DNA of 64,000 nt from Lewinellaceae bacterium. Lineage in GTDB: Bacteria > Bacteroidota > Bacteroidia > Chitinophagales > Saprospiraceae. Made by a program: the position numbers and the translations under genes. This document shows positions 50,643-60,438 of this stretch, in pieces; the stretch's first letter is position 1; every line of letters begins with the position of its first letter. The notes beneath the pieces were generated by a model. The model did no database searches. It was not told where the DNA came from and saw only the letters and a list, made by a program, of their open reading frames with translations. The stretch lies in assembly GCA_020636275.1 (NCBI GenBank), contig JACJYD010000004.1, forward strand, positions 124,001-188,000, given 5' to 3'.

Positions 50643-52295
50643 ATGCGTGCGCAACTCCCCCTCTTGTTGCTCACATGGGCAGTACTGCTGACAACTGCCT
50701 GTTCGGAAAAATACGACCTGGATAAGGCGGATTTTCTCGAAGTAGCCATTACTGGCGTCGACTCCTTGTCGATCGATTCCCTTTTCATTACGGCCACCAT
50801 AACCAACCACGAGGTAGATCCCATCGATGACTATGGGCTGATCTGGAGTCGTTCGGATACCCTGCCTACGCTCTTTTTTAATGAAGGGAAAAAGTCCAGA
50901 GGAAAATTAGAATTGGCCGATGCCCACACCTTTTCCGAGATCCTGGAGCTGGACCCGGCGACTTCCTACCGGATCATCGCGTATGCGACCATTGGGGAGA
51001 AGATCTTTTACAGTCCTTCCGTCAGCAACGTGACCGGCACGGCAAAGATCTTCACGGATGATTTTGCTTATACGGAAGGAGATACCATCCATTTGAAAGG
51101 TCGTTTGGAAGATCTGAAAGGCGGCCTCAAAGCGATAGAACGCGGATTTTGCTGGTCATCGATCAACCCGGAGCCCGTGCTTCGGGATACATTTGTCAAT
51201 TTGGGGACTACTTATTCCGACGGACCATTTGAAACGACTATCAGCGGATTGATCAACGACACGGCTTATCACTTTCGGGCTTATGCCATCCTGTCCAAAG
51301 GGTTGGAACTGGATACGATTTTTGGTAAGACCAAATTCTTTGACGGGGATCTGAAGAATGCCTGGACGCGAAAGGCGCCTTTCCCGGGAGGGCCCCGGAT
51401 TCATGCCGTGAGTTTTGTGATTGACGATCAGGCTTATGTGGGGGGCGGGAAAGACCCTTCGGGTACCATTCGCTATGACTTTTACCGGTATGATCCATGG
51501 ACGGATTCCTGGGCTGCTATTGATAGCTTTCCAGGTGAAATCGGTACCAGCCCCTATTATGCGATCTCAGCGCTCTCCGGCTTTTCAATAGGTGGCAAGG
51601 GATATGTGGGTTATCCTTCGAGTCTTTTCTCTTATTCTCCCCAGGAGGGTTGGAACCCGGTTGAAATTCATGATTTCTATTCCTGTTATACTGGTCCCCT
51701 CTCTTCAGGGGGAATCACTGAAATACAAAGTATTGTCATAGAAGACAAGGCCTGTTTCATTGAATCGTTCCTTACAGGAGATGGGGTTTTGTATGGCTTC
51801 ATGAATGTATTCGATCCGCAAACGGACTCGGTAACTTGTCTTTGTAGTAATAGTTTTTCTGTCCCCACTGACTTTGTATCCTTCAGCATCGGTTCCAATG
51901 GCTACCTTGGCTTAGGGAAAACAGGGGAATTTGGCGGAGATCCTTTTCAGCAAATCCAGAAGTTCAATACTTCGACAGCCTGCGCCTTTTCAGGGGTGCC
52001 CGACCTGCCGATCATCCTCAATATTCGATACGGGGGGCTTGGCCTTTCCATTGGAGACAGGGCCTATCTGGGTTTTGGGAAAGACATTAATAATATTATT
52101 AAATCCGACCTATGGGAGTACCAATCCGGTTCTGACCTATGGACTGCCAAGAATGGATTTCCGGGCACGCCAAGGGCAAAACCGGTCGGATTTTCTTGCC
52201 GTGGAAGAGCATATGTCGGTCTGGGCAGTGCCAGCGGCAATCCATTGCAGTATCTGGCAGATCTTGCGGATTTTTATGAGTATGACCCTGATTAA
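50643..52295 (+). CDS. Kelch-repeat lipoprotein (first paralogue)
   Basis: A 550-residue lipoprotein (LLLTWAVLLTTACSEKYDLD, lipidation at Cys20). A fibronectin-like region (DSLSIDSLFITATIT … YRIIAYATIGEKIFY) is followed by kelch blades (GGPRIHAVSFVIDDQAYVGG, SGFSIGGKGYVGYPSS, GGLGLSIGDRAYLGFG, FSCRGRAYVGLGSA) that should form a propeller. It shares the N-terminal formula C-x-x-K-(Y/W)-D-L with the next gene. It is the first of three closely spaced genes that end in the caspase. No enzyme site is seen, so binding is the likely role. Confidence 0.75.
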   Translation: MRAQLPLLLLTWAVLLTTACSEKYDLDKADFLEVAITGVDSLSIDSLFITATITNHEVDPIDDYGLIWSRSDTLPTLFFNEGKKSRGKLELADAHTFSEILELDPATSYRIIAYATIGEKIFYSPSVSNVTGTAKIFTDDFAYTEGDTIHLKGRLEDLKGGLKAIERGFCWSSINPEPVLRDTFVNLGTTYSDGPFETTISGLINDTAYHFRAYAILSKGLELDTIFGKTKFFDGDLKNAWTRKAPFPGGPRIHAVSFVIDDQAYVGGGKDPSGTIRYDFYRYDPWTDSWAAIDSFPGEIGTSPYYAISALSGFSIGGKGYVGYPSSLFSYSPQEGWNPVEIHDFYSCYTGPLSSGGITEIQSIVIEDKACFIESFLTGDGVLYGFMNVFDPQTDSVTCLCSNSFSVPTDFVSFSIGSNGYLGLGKTGEFGGDPFQQIQKFNTSTACAFSGVPDLPIILNIRYGGLGLSIGDRAYLGFGKDINNIIKSDLWEYQSGSDLWTAKNGFPGTPRAKPVGFSCRGRAYVGLGSASGNPLQYLADLADFYEYDPD

Positions 52296-52306
52296 AATAT
52301 GGCCCA

Positions 52307-54040
52307 ATGAAGCACATGGCGTTGTCATCTAAATACTCCCGCTTGTTTCTTTTCTTGGGAGTCTTCATTTTTCTCCTTTCCGGGTGTAAGGATAAATGGG
52401 ATCTTGAACGCACTGATTTTCCGGAAGTGGCCACCCTGGAAAAGCGGGAAATGAATGGGCTGCCTACCGACATGATCGTTTTTGGAGAAATAAAAGGTAT
52501 GAGGGAACTCGATGGTTCCGTCGAAGAACACGGTCATATCTGGAGCGTTTCGGGTCCCGGTGAAACACTGGACCTGGACCATTACCTGGGGCGCATACAA
52601 TACCAACGTATGGGCAATGGGGAGTTCTCCAGCCACATTACCGGATTAACTCCCGATACCCTGTATTCCTACCGGGCCTTTGCTGTCTACAACGGAAAAA
52701 TCTATTATGGAGAGATCCGAAACTTTTTGGCAGGTTCACTGTACCCATCCCCCACCATCACCCAGGTGGAGATCCTGAGCCTGCATTCTTCCGATTCCAG
52801 GATCCGGGTGGATTGCCTTATCCAGGATTTGCCCACGGGCTTGGAGATTCAAGATTATGGGATCATTCTGGCCCACCTTTCAAGTCCTGATGACCCAACC
52901 CTACCGAAAATAGAGACTGACCAGGTTTATTCCCAGGGAAGCATTTTACAAACGGATACAGCGTTGCATTTTTCTGTCCCTGTTGGTCAACTTTTGCCCG
53001 GTTATTTTCGGGTTCTATGCTATTTCAGGGTCAATGGACGCACCTATAATAGCGATCCTGTTTCATTCGCCGTTGGAGATTTTTGGGAACCAATAACCAA
53101 TTTTCCGGATTTTCATAACGATGGTATCAGCATGAAAAGTGGAGACAGAGTGTTCCTGGTTTTCCCTTACTATATTGGCTCTTATGTGGGGGGCGACCCT
53201 TTCTTCACAAATCCCACTTTATGGTCTTATGATGTCCAGAATGGTTGGATTAACATACCTGGAACCGAAATCATGGGAATGGAAGCAGGAGGAACATCCT
53301 TTATTATCGGGGATACCATCTACCTATGTATGGGCACTATCGGCAGTTTGAACAATGCCATGCATGCCTATCATCTTAGTGACGGCTCTATTGACACCAC
53401 CAGCATTGTAACGGACACCTTGAAAGGCGCCAGAAGACAATTTGGGATTTCCTTTACGATCGGGAACAAAGCTTATGTGGGGCTTGGGTTTGATGAAAAC
53501 GCCAATCCTCTTTCCGATTTTTGGGAATTCGATCCGGAAAAAGAAACACCCTGGACACAAGTGGATCCTATTCCGGGAGGCCCCCTTATTGGAGCGGTGG
53601 TTTTCACCCTGGATGAAAAGGCTTATATAGGATTGGGGAAAAAGCCGGATGGGACATTGAATAAAGATTTCTGGACCTTTGATGGCGAAAGCTGGCATAG
53701 TGAAACCGTTGCTCCCTTCCCGGGGGAAGGGAGGTTAAATGCGTTTTCCTTTACTATTCACGGAAGGGGATATGTGGGGTGTGGCATGCAGGATGCAGAA
53801 TACCCGAATTTTTTACCAAACACACCGCCTGCTTTTTATACGATCAGTCCCATTGGAGCGATGTATAAAGACCTATGGATGTTTGATCCCAATGCCGGCC
53901 CCTTGGGGACCTGGAGTAAAAAAGCGGATTTTTTCGGCGAACCTCGAAAAGGGACCATGATCGCATTTTCACTCCAGGGAAAGGGAATTTCAGGAATGGG
54001 CTATCACCATACCGACCTCTACCAATACTACCCCGATTAA
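52307..54040 (+). CDS. Kelch-repeat lipoprotein (second paralogue)
   Basis: A 577-residue paralogue of the previous protein (LFLFLGVFIFLLSGCKDKWD, lipidation at Cys27). It has the same order: a lead domain (LPTDMIVFGEIKGMRELDGS), an Ig/FN3-like part, and kelch blades (ISFTIGNKAYVGLGFDENAN, VFTLDEKAYIGLGKKPDGTL, FSFTIHGRGYVGCGMQDAEY). It starts 12 bp after the first and ends 10 bp before the caspase gene, which suggests one transcript. The pair may be surface or periplasmic recognition partners. Confidence 0.75.
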   Translation: MKHMALSSKYSRLFLFLGVFIFLLSGCKDKWDLERTDFPEVATLEKREMNGLPTDMIVFGEIKGMRELDGSVEEHGHIWSVSGPGETLDLDHYLGRIQYQRMGNGEFSSHITGLTPDTLYSYRAFAVYNGKIYYGEIRNFLAGSLYPSPTITQVEILSLHSSDSRIRVDCLIQDLPTGLEIQDYGIILAHLSSPDDPTLPKIETDQVYSQGSILQTDTALHFSVPVGQLLPGYFRVLCYFRVNGRTYNSDPVSFAVGDFWEPITNFPDFHNDGISMKSGDRVFLVFPYYIGSYVGGDPFFTNPTLWSYDVQNGWINIPGTEIMGMEAGGTSFIIGDTIYLCMGTIGSLNNAMHAYHLSDGSIDTTSIVTDTLKGARRQFGISFTIGNKAYVGLGFDENANPLSDFWEFDPEKETPWTQVDPIPGGPLIGAVVFTLDEKAYIGLGKKPDGTLNKDFWTFDGESWHSETVAPFPGEGRLNAFSFTIHGRGYVGCGMQDAEYPNFLPNTPPAFYTISPIGAMYKDLWMFDPNAGPLGTWSKKADFFGEPRKGTMIAFSLQGKGISGMGYHHTDLYQYYPD

Positions 54041-54049
54041 TCACAAAAT

Positions 54050-56398
54050 ATGCCTACCCTACACGCCCTCCTCATCGGCATCGACAAATACCCCAACCCA
54101 CGGCATCAATTGCAGGGTTGTGTGCGCGACCAGCTTGCCCTCCGGCAATACCTCCAGCAGTTGGCCCAGGGCGCCGGATACAAGCTGGACCTGGTCGAAT
54201 TGATGGACGAAGCAGCCACCCGGGCGGCAGTGATCCAGGCATTCGAACATTTCCAAAAGGCAGGGGATGACGATATCTGCCTGTTGTCCTATTCAGGGCA
54301 TGGCTCCCGCAACGACGCCCACGAGGCATTCTGGCATCTGGAACCCAGCCGGTTCAACCAATCGCTGGTGCTCTGGGATAGCCGCACCGAAGGGGGACGC
54401 GACCTGATGGACAAAGAGCTCTCCTACCTCATCTGGAAAGCCACCAACGGCAAGTCTGCCCCGTTCGTCGCCATTATGGACTGTTGCCATTCGGGGTCGG
54501 GGACCAGGGATTCAGAAGGAATGCGCTCCCGGATGGCCGAAAAAGGCAACGACCTGCGGAGCCTGGAGGAAATGGAGGGGTATTCATCTTATGAAAAAGG
54601 GAACGACGGCAGCCTGTCGCCTCCCCGCGGCAAGCATATCCTGCTGGCGGCAGCCCGCGACAACCAGAAAGCAAACGAACTGCAACTCGAGGGGGAGACA
54701 AGAGGCGTTTTCACCTTCAGCCTGATCGAGGCATTGCGCCAATACGGCAACCAATTGTCTTATTCCGAGTTGGTCAATCACTTGCGCATCCGCATCGCCC
54801 AGCGGGTAAAGGAACAATCTCCCCAATTGGAATCCATCGCTGGGGCAGACCCCAACCTGCTATTCCTCTCCCGTTCCAAAACCTCCGGCCGTCCGGTCTA
54901 CCTGGTCAGCTACGAGTCGGCAAAAGGCTGGTACGTCAACGCAGGGGCATTCGATGGTTTCAAGGGAGGCGGTGGGGCTTCCATCACCCAATTGGAACTG
55001 GAAAAAGACAGCCATCCGATCCGGATCGTGGATGTTTATCCTGGCTATGCCACGATAGAGGGTATGCCGGAGGGCACGCCACCGGAGAGCGTGCACCGCG
55101 CCGTTGTGAAGCGTTGGGGAAACGGAGGCCTCAAACTTGCTATTTCCCCGGATTCCGACTCCAGTGCGGCAGGCATGCTGCGGCTTCTTTTTCAAAGAAC
55201 ATTCACGGATGGATTGCTGCAATTGGTGGAGAATACCGCTGAAGCACGCTTTCATCTCCAGGCCATCGACCAATCCCTTCGATTGATATTGCCCGGCGAA
55301 AAACGTCCGGTGTTCCGGCGGGTGCCGGGATACCAGCCTGAAAACGGAATGGAATTCCTCAAACGAACGAGCCTGGTAAGCCGGTGGATACAACTTTTGG
55401 AACTGGCCAATCCCCAAACCACTATTCAGGAAGAGGAGATCAAGGTCGAATTGTTCCGGCTCTCCCAGCCTGGAAAAATGGCAGATACGGACCCCGTTGT
55501 ACCGGAAAATTGGCGCCAGGCGCCCACTTTTCGGTATTTCTATGAAAATGGAAAATGGTCGCGACCAGGTTTGCAACTTCGCCTTACCAATACCGGTACC
55601 CGCTCGCTTTGGGTGAGCGGATTGTACCTCACGGGCAATTTCGGGATCTACAACGTGTTCCTTCCCAAACAGGAATTGGGGCCGGGCCAGGAGGTCTGGA
55701 TGCTCGATGTGGTCAGAAATATTCCCCACCGGTCCATCATCCTTCAATTGGAGCCAGAATACCACAGCTGGGGCGTAAATCAGGTGAGCGATTTCCTCAA
55801 GATCCTGGTTTGTTCCGAAGAATTCAACACAGATCCATTCAATCAGGATGGCCTTCCGCTCGATGATCGTCAGGGTGGCACCCGTGGGTTTGCGCTCTGG
55901 GAAGACCTCTCTCAAACCGACTGGTTGACCCGGGAGATCGAACTGAAAGTGGTGCGGCCATTCGACCCGGTGGAGATCCAGGGTGGGGCGCCTACGGCTG
56001 TCCTGGATTTAAAGGTAACCGCTCCGCCAAAATTTCACGCCCTGGCCATGCTCAATACACTGGCGGAAGCCACGACTGCCTTCCCTACCCCCTACGTTCT
56101 GTTGATGGAAGGGGCGGAAGAATTTGGGCCCTTAGACCTTTCTCCGGCGCAACAGGGGAACCTCCCTTTGTGCGTGCTGGAGTTTTGGGACTGTGAAGGG
56201 TTGGTACCAATACAGCTGGAACTCCCAGCGAACGCCCTCCCCAGCCATTGCGATCCCCAGACGGGCCGGTTCCGGGTACTTCAGCACGAATGGGTGGACG
56301 GGAAGCTTTATCTGAAAGAATTCCCACCTGCAACCCCCTCGCCCTATACCGGCCTGGATTCGACGTTCAAGGTGTTTTTTAGATCGAAAAAGAAATAG
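54050..56398 (+). CDS. Caspase-like (C14) protease with a large C-terminal region
   Basis: A 782-residue protein with no signal peptide. The caspase-like fold spans residues ~1-270: LHALLIGIDKYPNPRHQLQG, catalytic His84 (YSGHGSRND) and the Cys dyad at ~145-146 (VAIMDCCHSGSGTRD). The following ~500 residues are strand-rich and unrecognised. Homologues of this type are effectors that cleave host proteins when triggered by a partner NTPase. It is the last of the kelch-kelch-caspase run and is followed after 126 bp by the CHAT operon on the same strand. Confidence 0.88.
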   Translation: MPTLHALLIGIDKYPNPRHQLQGCVRDQLALRQYLQQLAQGAGYKLDLVELMDEAATRAAVIQAFEHFQKAGDDDICLLSYSGHGSRNDAHEAFWHLEPSRFNQSLVLWDSRTEGGRDLMDKELSYLIWKATNGKSAPFVAIMDCCHSGSGTRDSEGMRSRMAEKGNDLRSLEEMEGYSSYEKGNDGSLSPPRGKHILLAAARDNQKANELQLEGETRGVFTFSLIEALRQYGNQLSYSELVNHLRIRIAQRVKEQSPQLESIAGADPNLLFLSRSKTSGRPVYLVSYESAKGWYVNAGAFDGFKGGGGASITQLELEKDSHPIRIVDVYPGYATIEGMPEGTPPESVHRAVVKRWGNGGLKLAISPDSDSSAAGMLRLLFQRTFTDGLLQLVENTAEARFHLQAIDQSLRLILPGEKRPVFRRVPGYQPENGMEFLKRTSLVSRWIQLLELANPQTTIQEEEIKVELFRLSQPGKMADTDPVVPENWRQAPTFRYFYENGKWSRPGLQLRLTNTGTRSLWVSGLYLTGNFGIYNVFLPKQELGPGQEVWMLDVVRNIPHRSIILQLEPEYHSWGVNQVSDFLKILVCSEEFNTDPFNQDGLPLDDRQGGTRGFALWEDLSQTDWLTREIELKVVRPFDPVEIQGGAPTAVLDLKVTAPPKFHALAMLNTLAEATTAFPTPYVLLMEGAEEFGPLDLSPAQQGNLPLCVLEFWDCEGLVPIQLELPANALPSHCDPQTGRFRVLQHEWVDGKLYLKEFPPATPSPYTGLDSTFKVFFRSKKK

Positions 56399-56524
56399 GG
56401 CGACTGTTTTAAATAATGCACAAAGGTTTTATATTTAATCTTCATATAAAAACATATACACTTTATTGAATGGGACTTACAAAATAATATTCCATTTGCG
56501 TATCTTGTTTTTTTACCAAATATT

Positions 56525-58360
56525 ATGAAAAAACCCATCCTGTTCCTCTCCTTTGCCAATGACCGGGACGACTACCTGGCTATGATCAACCGGGAGCGTA
56601 AAAATATTTACCGCTCCCTGCGACGTCATCAGGATGAGGGGATTATCCAGGTCGAACAGGAATCCAGTTCCTCCCTGGAAGATATCTTTGAAGTGTTTCG
56701 GAACTACGACAACCAGGTCGTTCTCTTTCACTACGGAGGGCATGCTTCCGGGACGCATTTGCAATTGGAAGCCAGTGATACTTCCGCCCAGATGGGCTTT
56801 GCAGAGGGCCTGGCACAACTCCTTGGGCAACAGGAGAATCTTCAACTGGTCTTCCTCAACGGATGCGCCACCAGACCTCAGGTAGACCTTCTTCTGAAAA
56901 ACGGGGTCAAAGCTGTCATAGCCACCTCGGTTCCCATTCAGGATCAAATGGCGGTGGAGTTTGCCGAGCAATTCTACCACGCGCTGGCCAATCATTCCAC
57001 GATCCAACGCGCTTTCCAAACCGCAACCGCTTTTGTTGCTTCCAGGTACAAAGGCGTCGATGTACAGTCGTACCGGGGGTTCGAAAGACGGGAAGATCAG
57101 GCAGGTCCCGCTGAACTGCCCTGGGGACTTTACCTGGCGGAAGGAGCAGAAAGTGTGCTGAGCTGGACCCTGCCGGAGCGGGCTTCCAAATCGCAAGTAC
57201 TGAAAACCAGGTTTGATTACGAAACGAGAGTCGATGTCAACGATATCCTCATTGATATAATCTGCGAGGACCTGGCCGCCATCAACAAGGACCTCGATGA
57301 CGAGCTCAACAAGGAAGAACTCGATATTCCCTCCATCAAAAGGGAGATCGTCGACTCTTTCCCCACCCCGATCGGGGAGCAGTTGCGCAAACTCTTCACC
57401 CGCAGCAATAACCCCGGCGAGCCCGATGATATGGAGCTGTTCACCCTCCGCCGGTTGGAACAACTCGCCATGACCTACCGGACAACGGCCCAATTCCTCT
57501 GCTTCACGGTGATGTCGCAGCTGTGGGACGAACGGCACAAGAATGAAAAACTGGCCATTGGCGAAGATAATATCGTGGCCTTTAACAGCTTTTTCGCCCT
57601 AAATGCTGAAAATGCAAGGTCATTCAATTACATAAAACTGGTCGAGACCATCACGAATATTTTTGACGAAGCCAAGATCCCTTACTTCATTGATGAGCTT
57701 CACAAAATTAAGTTCGCCCAGGACAGATCTCCGGATTTCTTCAAGGCCTATGCCTTTCTGAACAAACTCCTCCAGGAATTGGAAGATAGCGGGATACAAC
57801 CTGACCAGATAGAACCGCTCTGTCTCGAAACAGAGCAAAACCTCGGGCTGGTGCTCAAGGAATTGTCCTTTCTGGTGAAGTACAAATTGGCCACCATCAA
57901 GAATATCGAGATCATAAAAAAGCGCCATGAAAAGGCCAGGTTCAGGCACAATCAGATCATGTTGAACCGGGCCCTGACCGTGGCCAGTACGGGTATTGCC
58001 GAGATAGGGGTTGAATTCGATAATTTCACCGACAATAAATGCGTCCTGTTCCTGAAAACCAGGGACAACGAGGTGCTGGACTACCTCAACCTCACCCCTT
58101 TCATCATCGATGAGAATGCATTGAACAACGATTATAGCTCCAAACTTTACCTGTTCAATCACCAGGAAGGGGACAATTATTTTTACAAGTTCCTAAATAA
58201 TGTGAACGACCCGCCCCTGGTCATCCATGAAGAAAACCTGCCAGAGATCCAAGCCCAGTTCGAGCGATTCAAAGCGGAGATTTTCGGCGTGCCTTTTAGC
58301 ACACGGGAAAAAGCACCGGGAGCAGATTCAAAAGGATCCCGATTTATGAGAAAACGCTAA
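56525..58360 (+). CDS. CHAT-domain caspase-like protein
   Basis: A 611-residue protein. The first ~190 residues are a CHAT fold: IEVEQ-type strands, catalytic His73 in VVLFHYGGHASG, and Cys114 in LQLVFLNGCATRPQ. The large C-terminal part (~400 residues) is helical and unrecognised. CHAT proteases are partners of STAND or TPR sensors in bacterial conflict systems and in gasdermin- or Craspase-like immunity. The gene starts a new run after a 126-bp AT-rich gap and is followed after 11 bp by the NTPase gene. Confidence 0.88.
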   Translation: MKKPILFLSFANDRDDYLAMINRERKNIYRSLRRHQDEGIIQVEQESSSSLEDIFEVFRNYDNQVVLFHYGGHASGTHLQLEASDTSAQMGFAEGLAQLLGQQENLQLVFLNGCATRPQVDLLLKNGVKAVIATSVPIQDQMAVEFAEQFYHALANHSTIQRAFQTATAFVASRYKGVDVQSYRGFERREDQAGPAELPWGLYLAEGAESVLSWTLPERASKSQVLKTRFDYETRVDVNDILIDIICEDLAAINKDLDDELNKEELDIPSIKREIVDSFPTPIGEQLRKLFTRSNNPGEPDDMELFTLRRLEQLAMTYRTTAQFLCFTVMSQLWDERHKNEKLAIGEDNIVAFNSFFALNAENARSFNYIKLVETITNIFDEAKIPYFIDELHKIKFAQDRSPDFFKAYAFLNKLLQELEDSGIQPDQIEPLCLETEQNLGLVLKELSFLVKYKLATIKNIEIIKKRHEKARFRHNQIMLNRALTVASTGIAEIGVEFDNFTDNKCVLFLKTRDNEVLDYLNLTPFIIDENALNNDYSSKLYLFNHQEGDNYFYKFLNNVNDPPLVIHEENLPEIQAQFERFKAEIFGVPFSTREKAPGADSKGSRFMRKR

Positions 58361-58371
58361 CACCTGGACCA

Positions 58372-60366
58372 ATGGCAATATCTTCCCCTTTTAAATTTCT
58401 GGATGCTTATACCAAAAAGGACAAAGACATTTTCTTTGGCCGGGACGAGGAGATCGAGCTGCTCTACAATCTGGTATTCCAATCCAACCTCACCCTGGTA
58501 TACGGCCAGTCGGGCACCGGAAAAACCAGCCTGGTCCAGTGCGGATTAGCCAACCGGTTTGCACAATCCGACTGGTTTCCGATCAATATCCGGCGGAATG
58601 AAAATATCAATCAATCCCTGATCCAGACCCTGAAGCGTTTCGAAGCGGTAAGCAGCGGGCGAAGCACCCTTGCCGAGCGCTTATCTGCAAGAAGGAACAT
58701 AACGACCAGACCCGCAGCCTCCAGGGCCAAAAAGGAAAAACAGATCGACAACGAGGTGATCCAGGCATTGCGCGGCATGTCCAAACACTACCTCAAACCC
58801 ATTTTCCTGATCTTCGACCAGTTTGAAGAATTATTCATCCTGGGCAATAAGGCCGAGCAGGAACAGTTCTACGAGCATATTGCGCAGATCATGGAGACCG
58901 AAGCATACTGCAGGGTGATCTTCATCATGCGGGAAGAATCCATAGCGCTGCTGAGCGATTTTGAAAAGGTGATCCCTTTCCTTTTCGAAAAACGCTTGCG
59001 AGTGGAACCAATGAGCCGGCTCAAAACGCTGGAAGTCATCTCCCAGACCTGCAAAAAGTTCGATATCAAGATGGAAGGCGAGCACATTCCATCGGAGATG
59101 GTCAATGTGTTGGGCGAAGGCAAGGCCCGAATAGAGCTGACCTATCTGCAGGTCTTTCTCGATCAATTATATCAGGAAGCTGCCAAAACGAATCCGGCAG
59201 AGATCGTCTTCGACAACCGGCTCATCCGGAAAGCGGGAAATATCGAGGACATGCTGGGGGATTTCCTCGACCGTCAAAAGCAAACCATTCAGGAGAAGCT
59301 AAGCCTGAAATATCCCGAAGCTCCCCCTTCATCCATCAGCAAAGTGCTCAACGCTTTTGTGTCCCTGGAGGGCACCAAACGCCCCATGGCTATGGAAACA
59401 ATGAAAGTTGGCAACCTGAGCCAAACCCTGGTGGCGTTTTTGATCGATGAGCTGGAAAAAGGGCGCATCCTTCGCTACGAAAACAACCTCTACGAATTGG
59501 CCCACGACACCCTGGCTTCTCGAATTGCCCAGCGGCGTAGCGCCGATGAAGTAGCGCTGCTTCAGATCGCAAAGATCGTGAAGGACCGTTACCAGGTGTC
59601 GACCACTACAAAGGCATTGCTGAATTCGCATGAATTGAACCTGGTCGAAAATTACCGGAAAAGGATCGAAGAAGAGAGCTTGCTCCAGGAAGAGGAGTGG
59701 AAATTTGTAAAAAAGAGTGCAAGGGCAAATTTCCGGCGACTTGCCTGGATCGTCGCAGCTGTGGTCATCCTGATGAGTATGATGACCGCCTTTACCATTT
59801 ATTCCAATTATCTCAAGAACCAGGCCCAGGAAGCGTTAACCAAGGCCCAGGAGGCTCAGATAGAAACAGAAAAGGCCCAGGCTGAACAAAGAACAGCTCA
59901 ATTCAACGAATACCTTAATACAGGGAAGGCCCGCATGGCGGAAAGCAAATTCTCCGAAGCAATTGATGCTTTTAAGATTGCGCTCGATTTCAATCCGGAA
60001 GGGAAAGAAGCAAAGGATGGCATTGAGGCTGCAACGGCACTGATGAACAACCGCGGCCTGTTCGAACAACTGATCCAGCGAGGTGATGCGCTTTTCGACA
60101 AAGGCGACGCTTATTATGTCGATGCCCTGGCCAAATACGAGGAAGCACTCCGGTTAAATTATCAAAACAGCCTTGCCGAAAACCGGATCACCACCGTGAA
60201 AGGAAAAATGACCGTAGCTTTTGAGGATTTCAAGAAAAATGGAGACATCTTTTTTAATTCGGAAGGTTACAAGGATGCCCTGAATGCATATGAACAGGCC
60301 CTGCGGATAAGCCCCGGGAATAAAGAAATCCTCGAAAAAATACGGATCTGCAAGAAAAAAATGTAA
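58372..60366 (+). CDS. Membrane-anchored STAND NTPase with TPR tail
   Basis: A 664-residue protein. The nSTAND-like NTPase starts SSPFKFLDAYTKKDKDIFFG and carries Walker A GQSGTGKTS at 45-53 and Walker B PIFLIFDQFEELF at ~143-155. The sensor/arm region extends to ~residue 400. A single membrane helix lies at ~456-480 (RLAWIVAAVVILMSMMTAFT). A helical neck follows, rich in Ala/Gln/Glu (EALTKAQEAQIETEKAQAEQ), and then TPR-like units (SKFSEAIDAFKIALDFNPEG, YYVDALAKYEEALRLNYQNS, GYKDALNAYEQALRISPGNK). The NTPase would be cytoplasmic and the TPRs periplasmic. Confidence 0.85.
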   Translation: MAISSPFKFLDAYTKKDKDIFFGRDEEIELLYNLVFQSNLTLVYGQSGTGKTSLVQCGLANRFAQSDWFPINIRRNENINQSLIQTLKRFEAVSSGRSTLAERLSARRNITTRPAASRAKKEKQIDNEVIQALRGMSKHYLKPIFLIFDQFEELFILGNKAEQEQFYEHIAQIMETEAYCRVIFIMREESIALLSDFEKVIPFLFEKRLRVEPMSRLKTLEVISQTCKKFDIKMEGEHIPSEMVNVLGEGKARIELTYLQVFLDQLYQEAAKTNPAEIVFDNRLIRKAGNIEDMLGDFLDRQKQTIQEKLSLKYPEAPPSSISKVLNAFVSLEGTKRPMAMETMKVGNLSQTLVAFLIDELEKGRILRYENNLYELAHDTLASRIAQRRSADEVALLQIAKIVKDRYQVSTTTKALLNSHELNLVENYRKRIEEESLLQEEEWKFVKKSARANFRRLAWIVAAVVILMSMMTAFTIYSNYLKNQAQEALTKAQEAQIETEKAQAEQRTAQFNEYLNTGKARMAESKFSEAIDAFKIALDFNPEGKEAKDGIEAATALMNNRGLFEQLIQRGDALFDKGDAYYVDALAKYEEALRLNYQNSLAENRITTVKGKMTVAFEDFKKNGDIFFNSEGYKDALNAYEQALRISPGNKEILEKIRICKKKM

Positions 60367-60438
60367 GCAGTTCCCAGTACCTGACCTGGGATCGCTGGTT
60401 TGTCTTTACCCCTCTTGATCACCAATAAATCAAATAGC

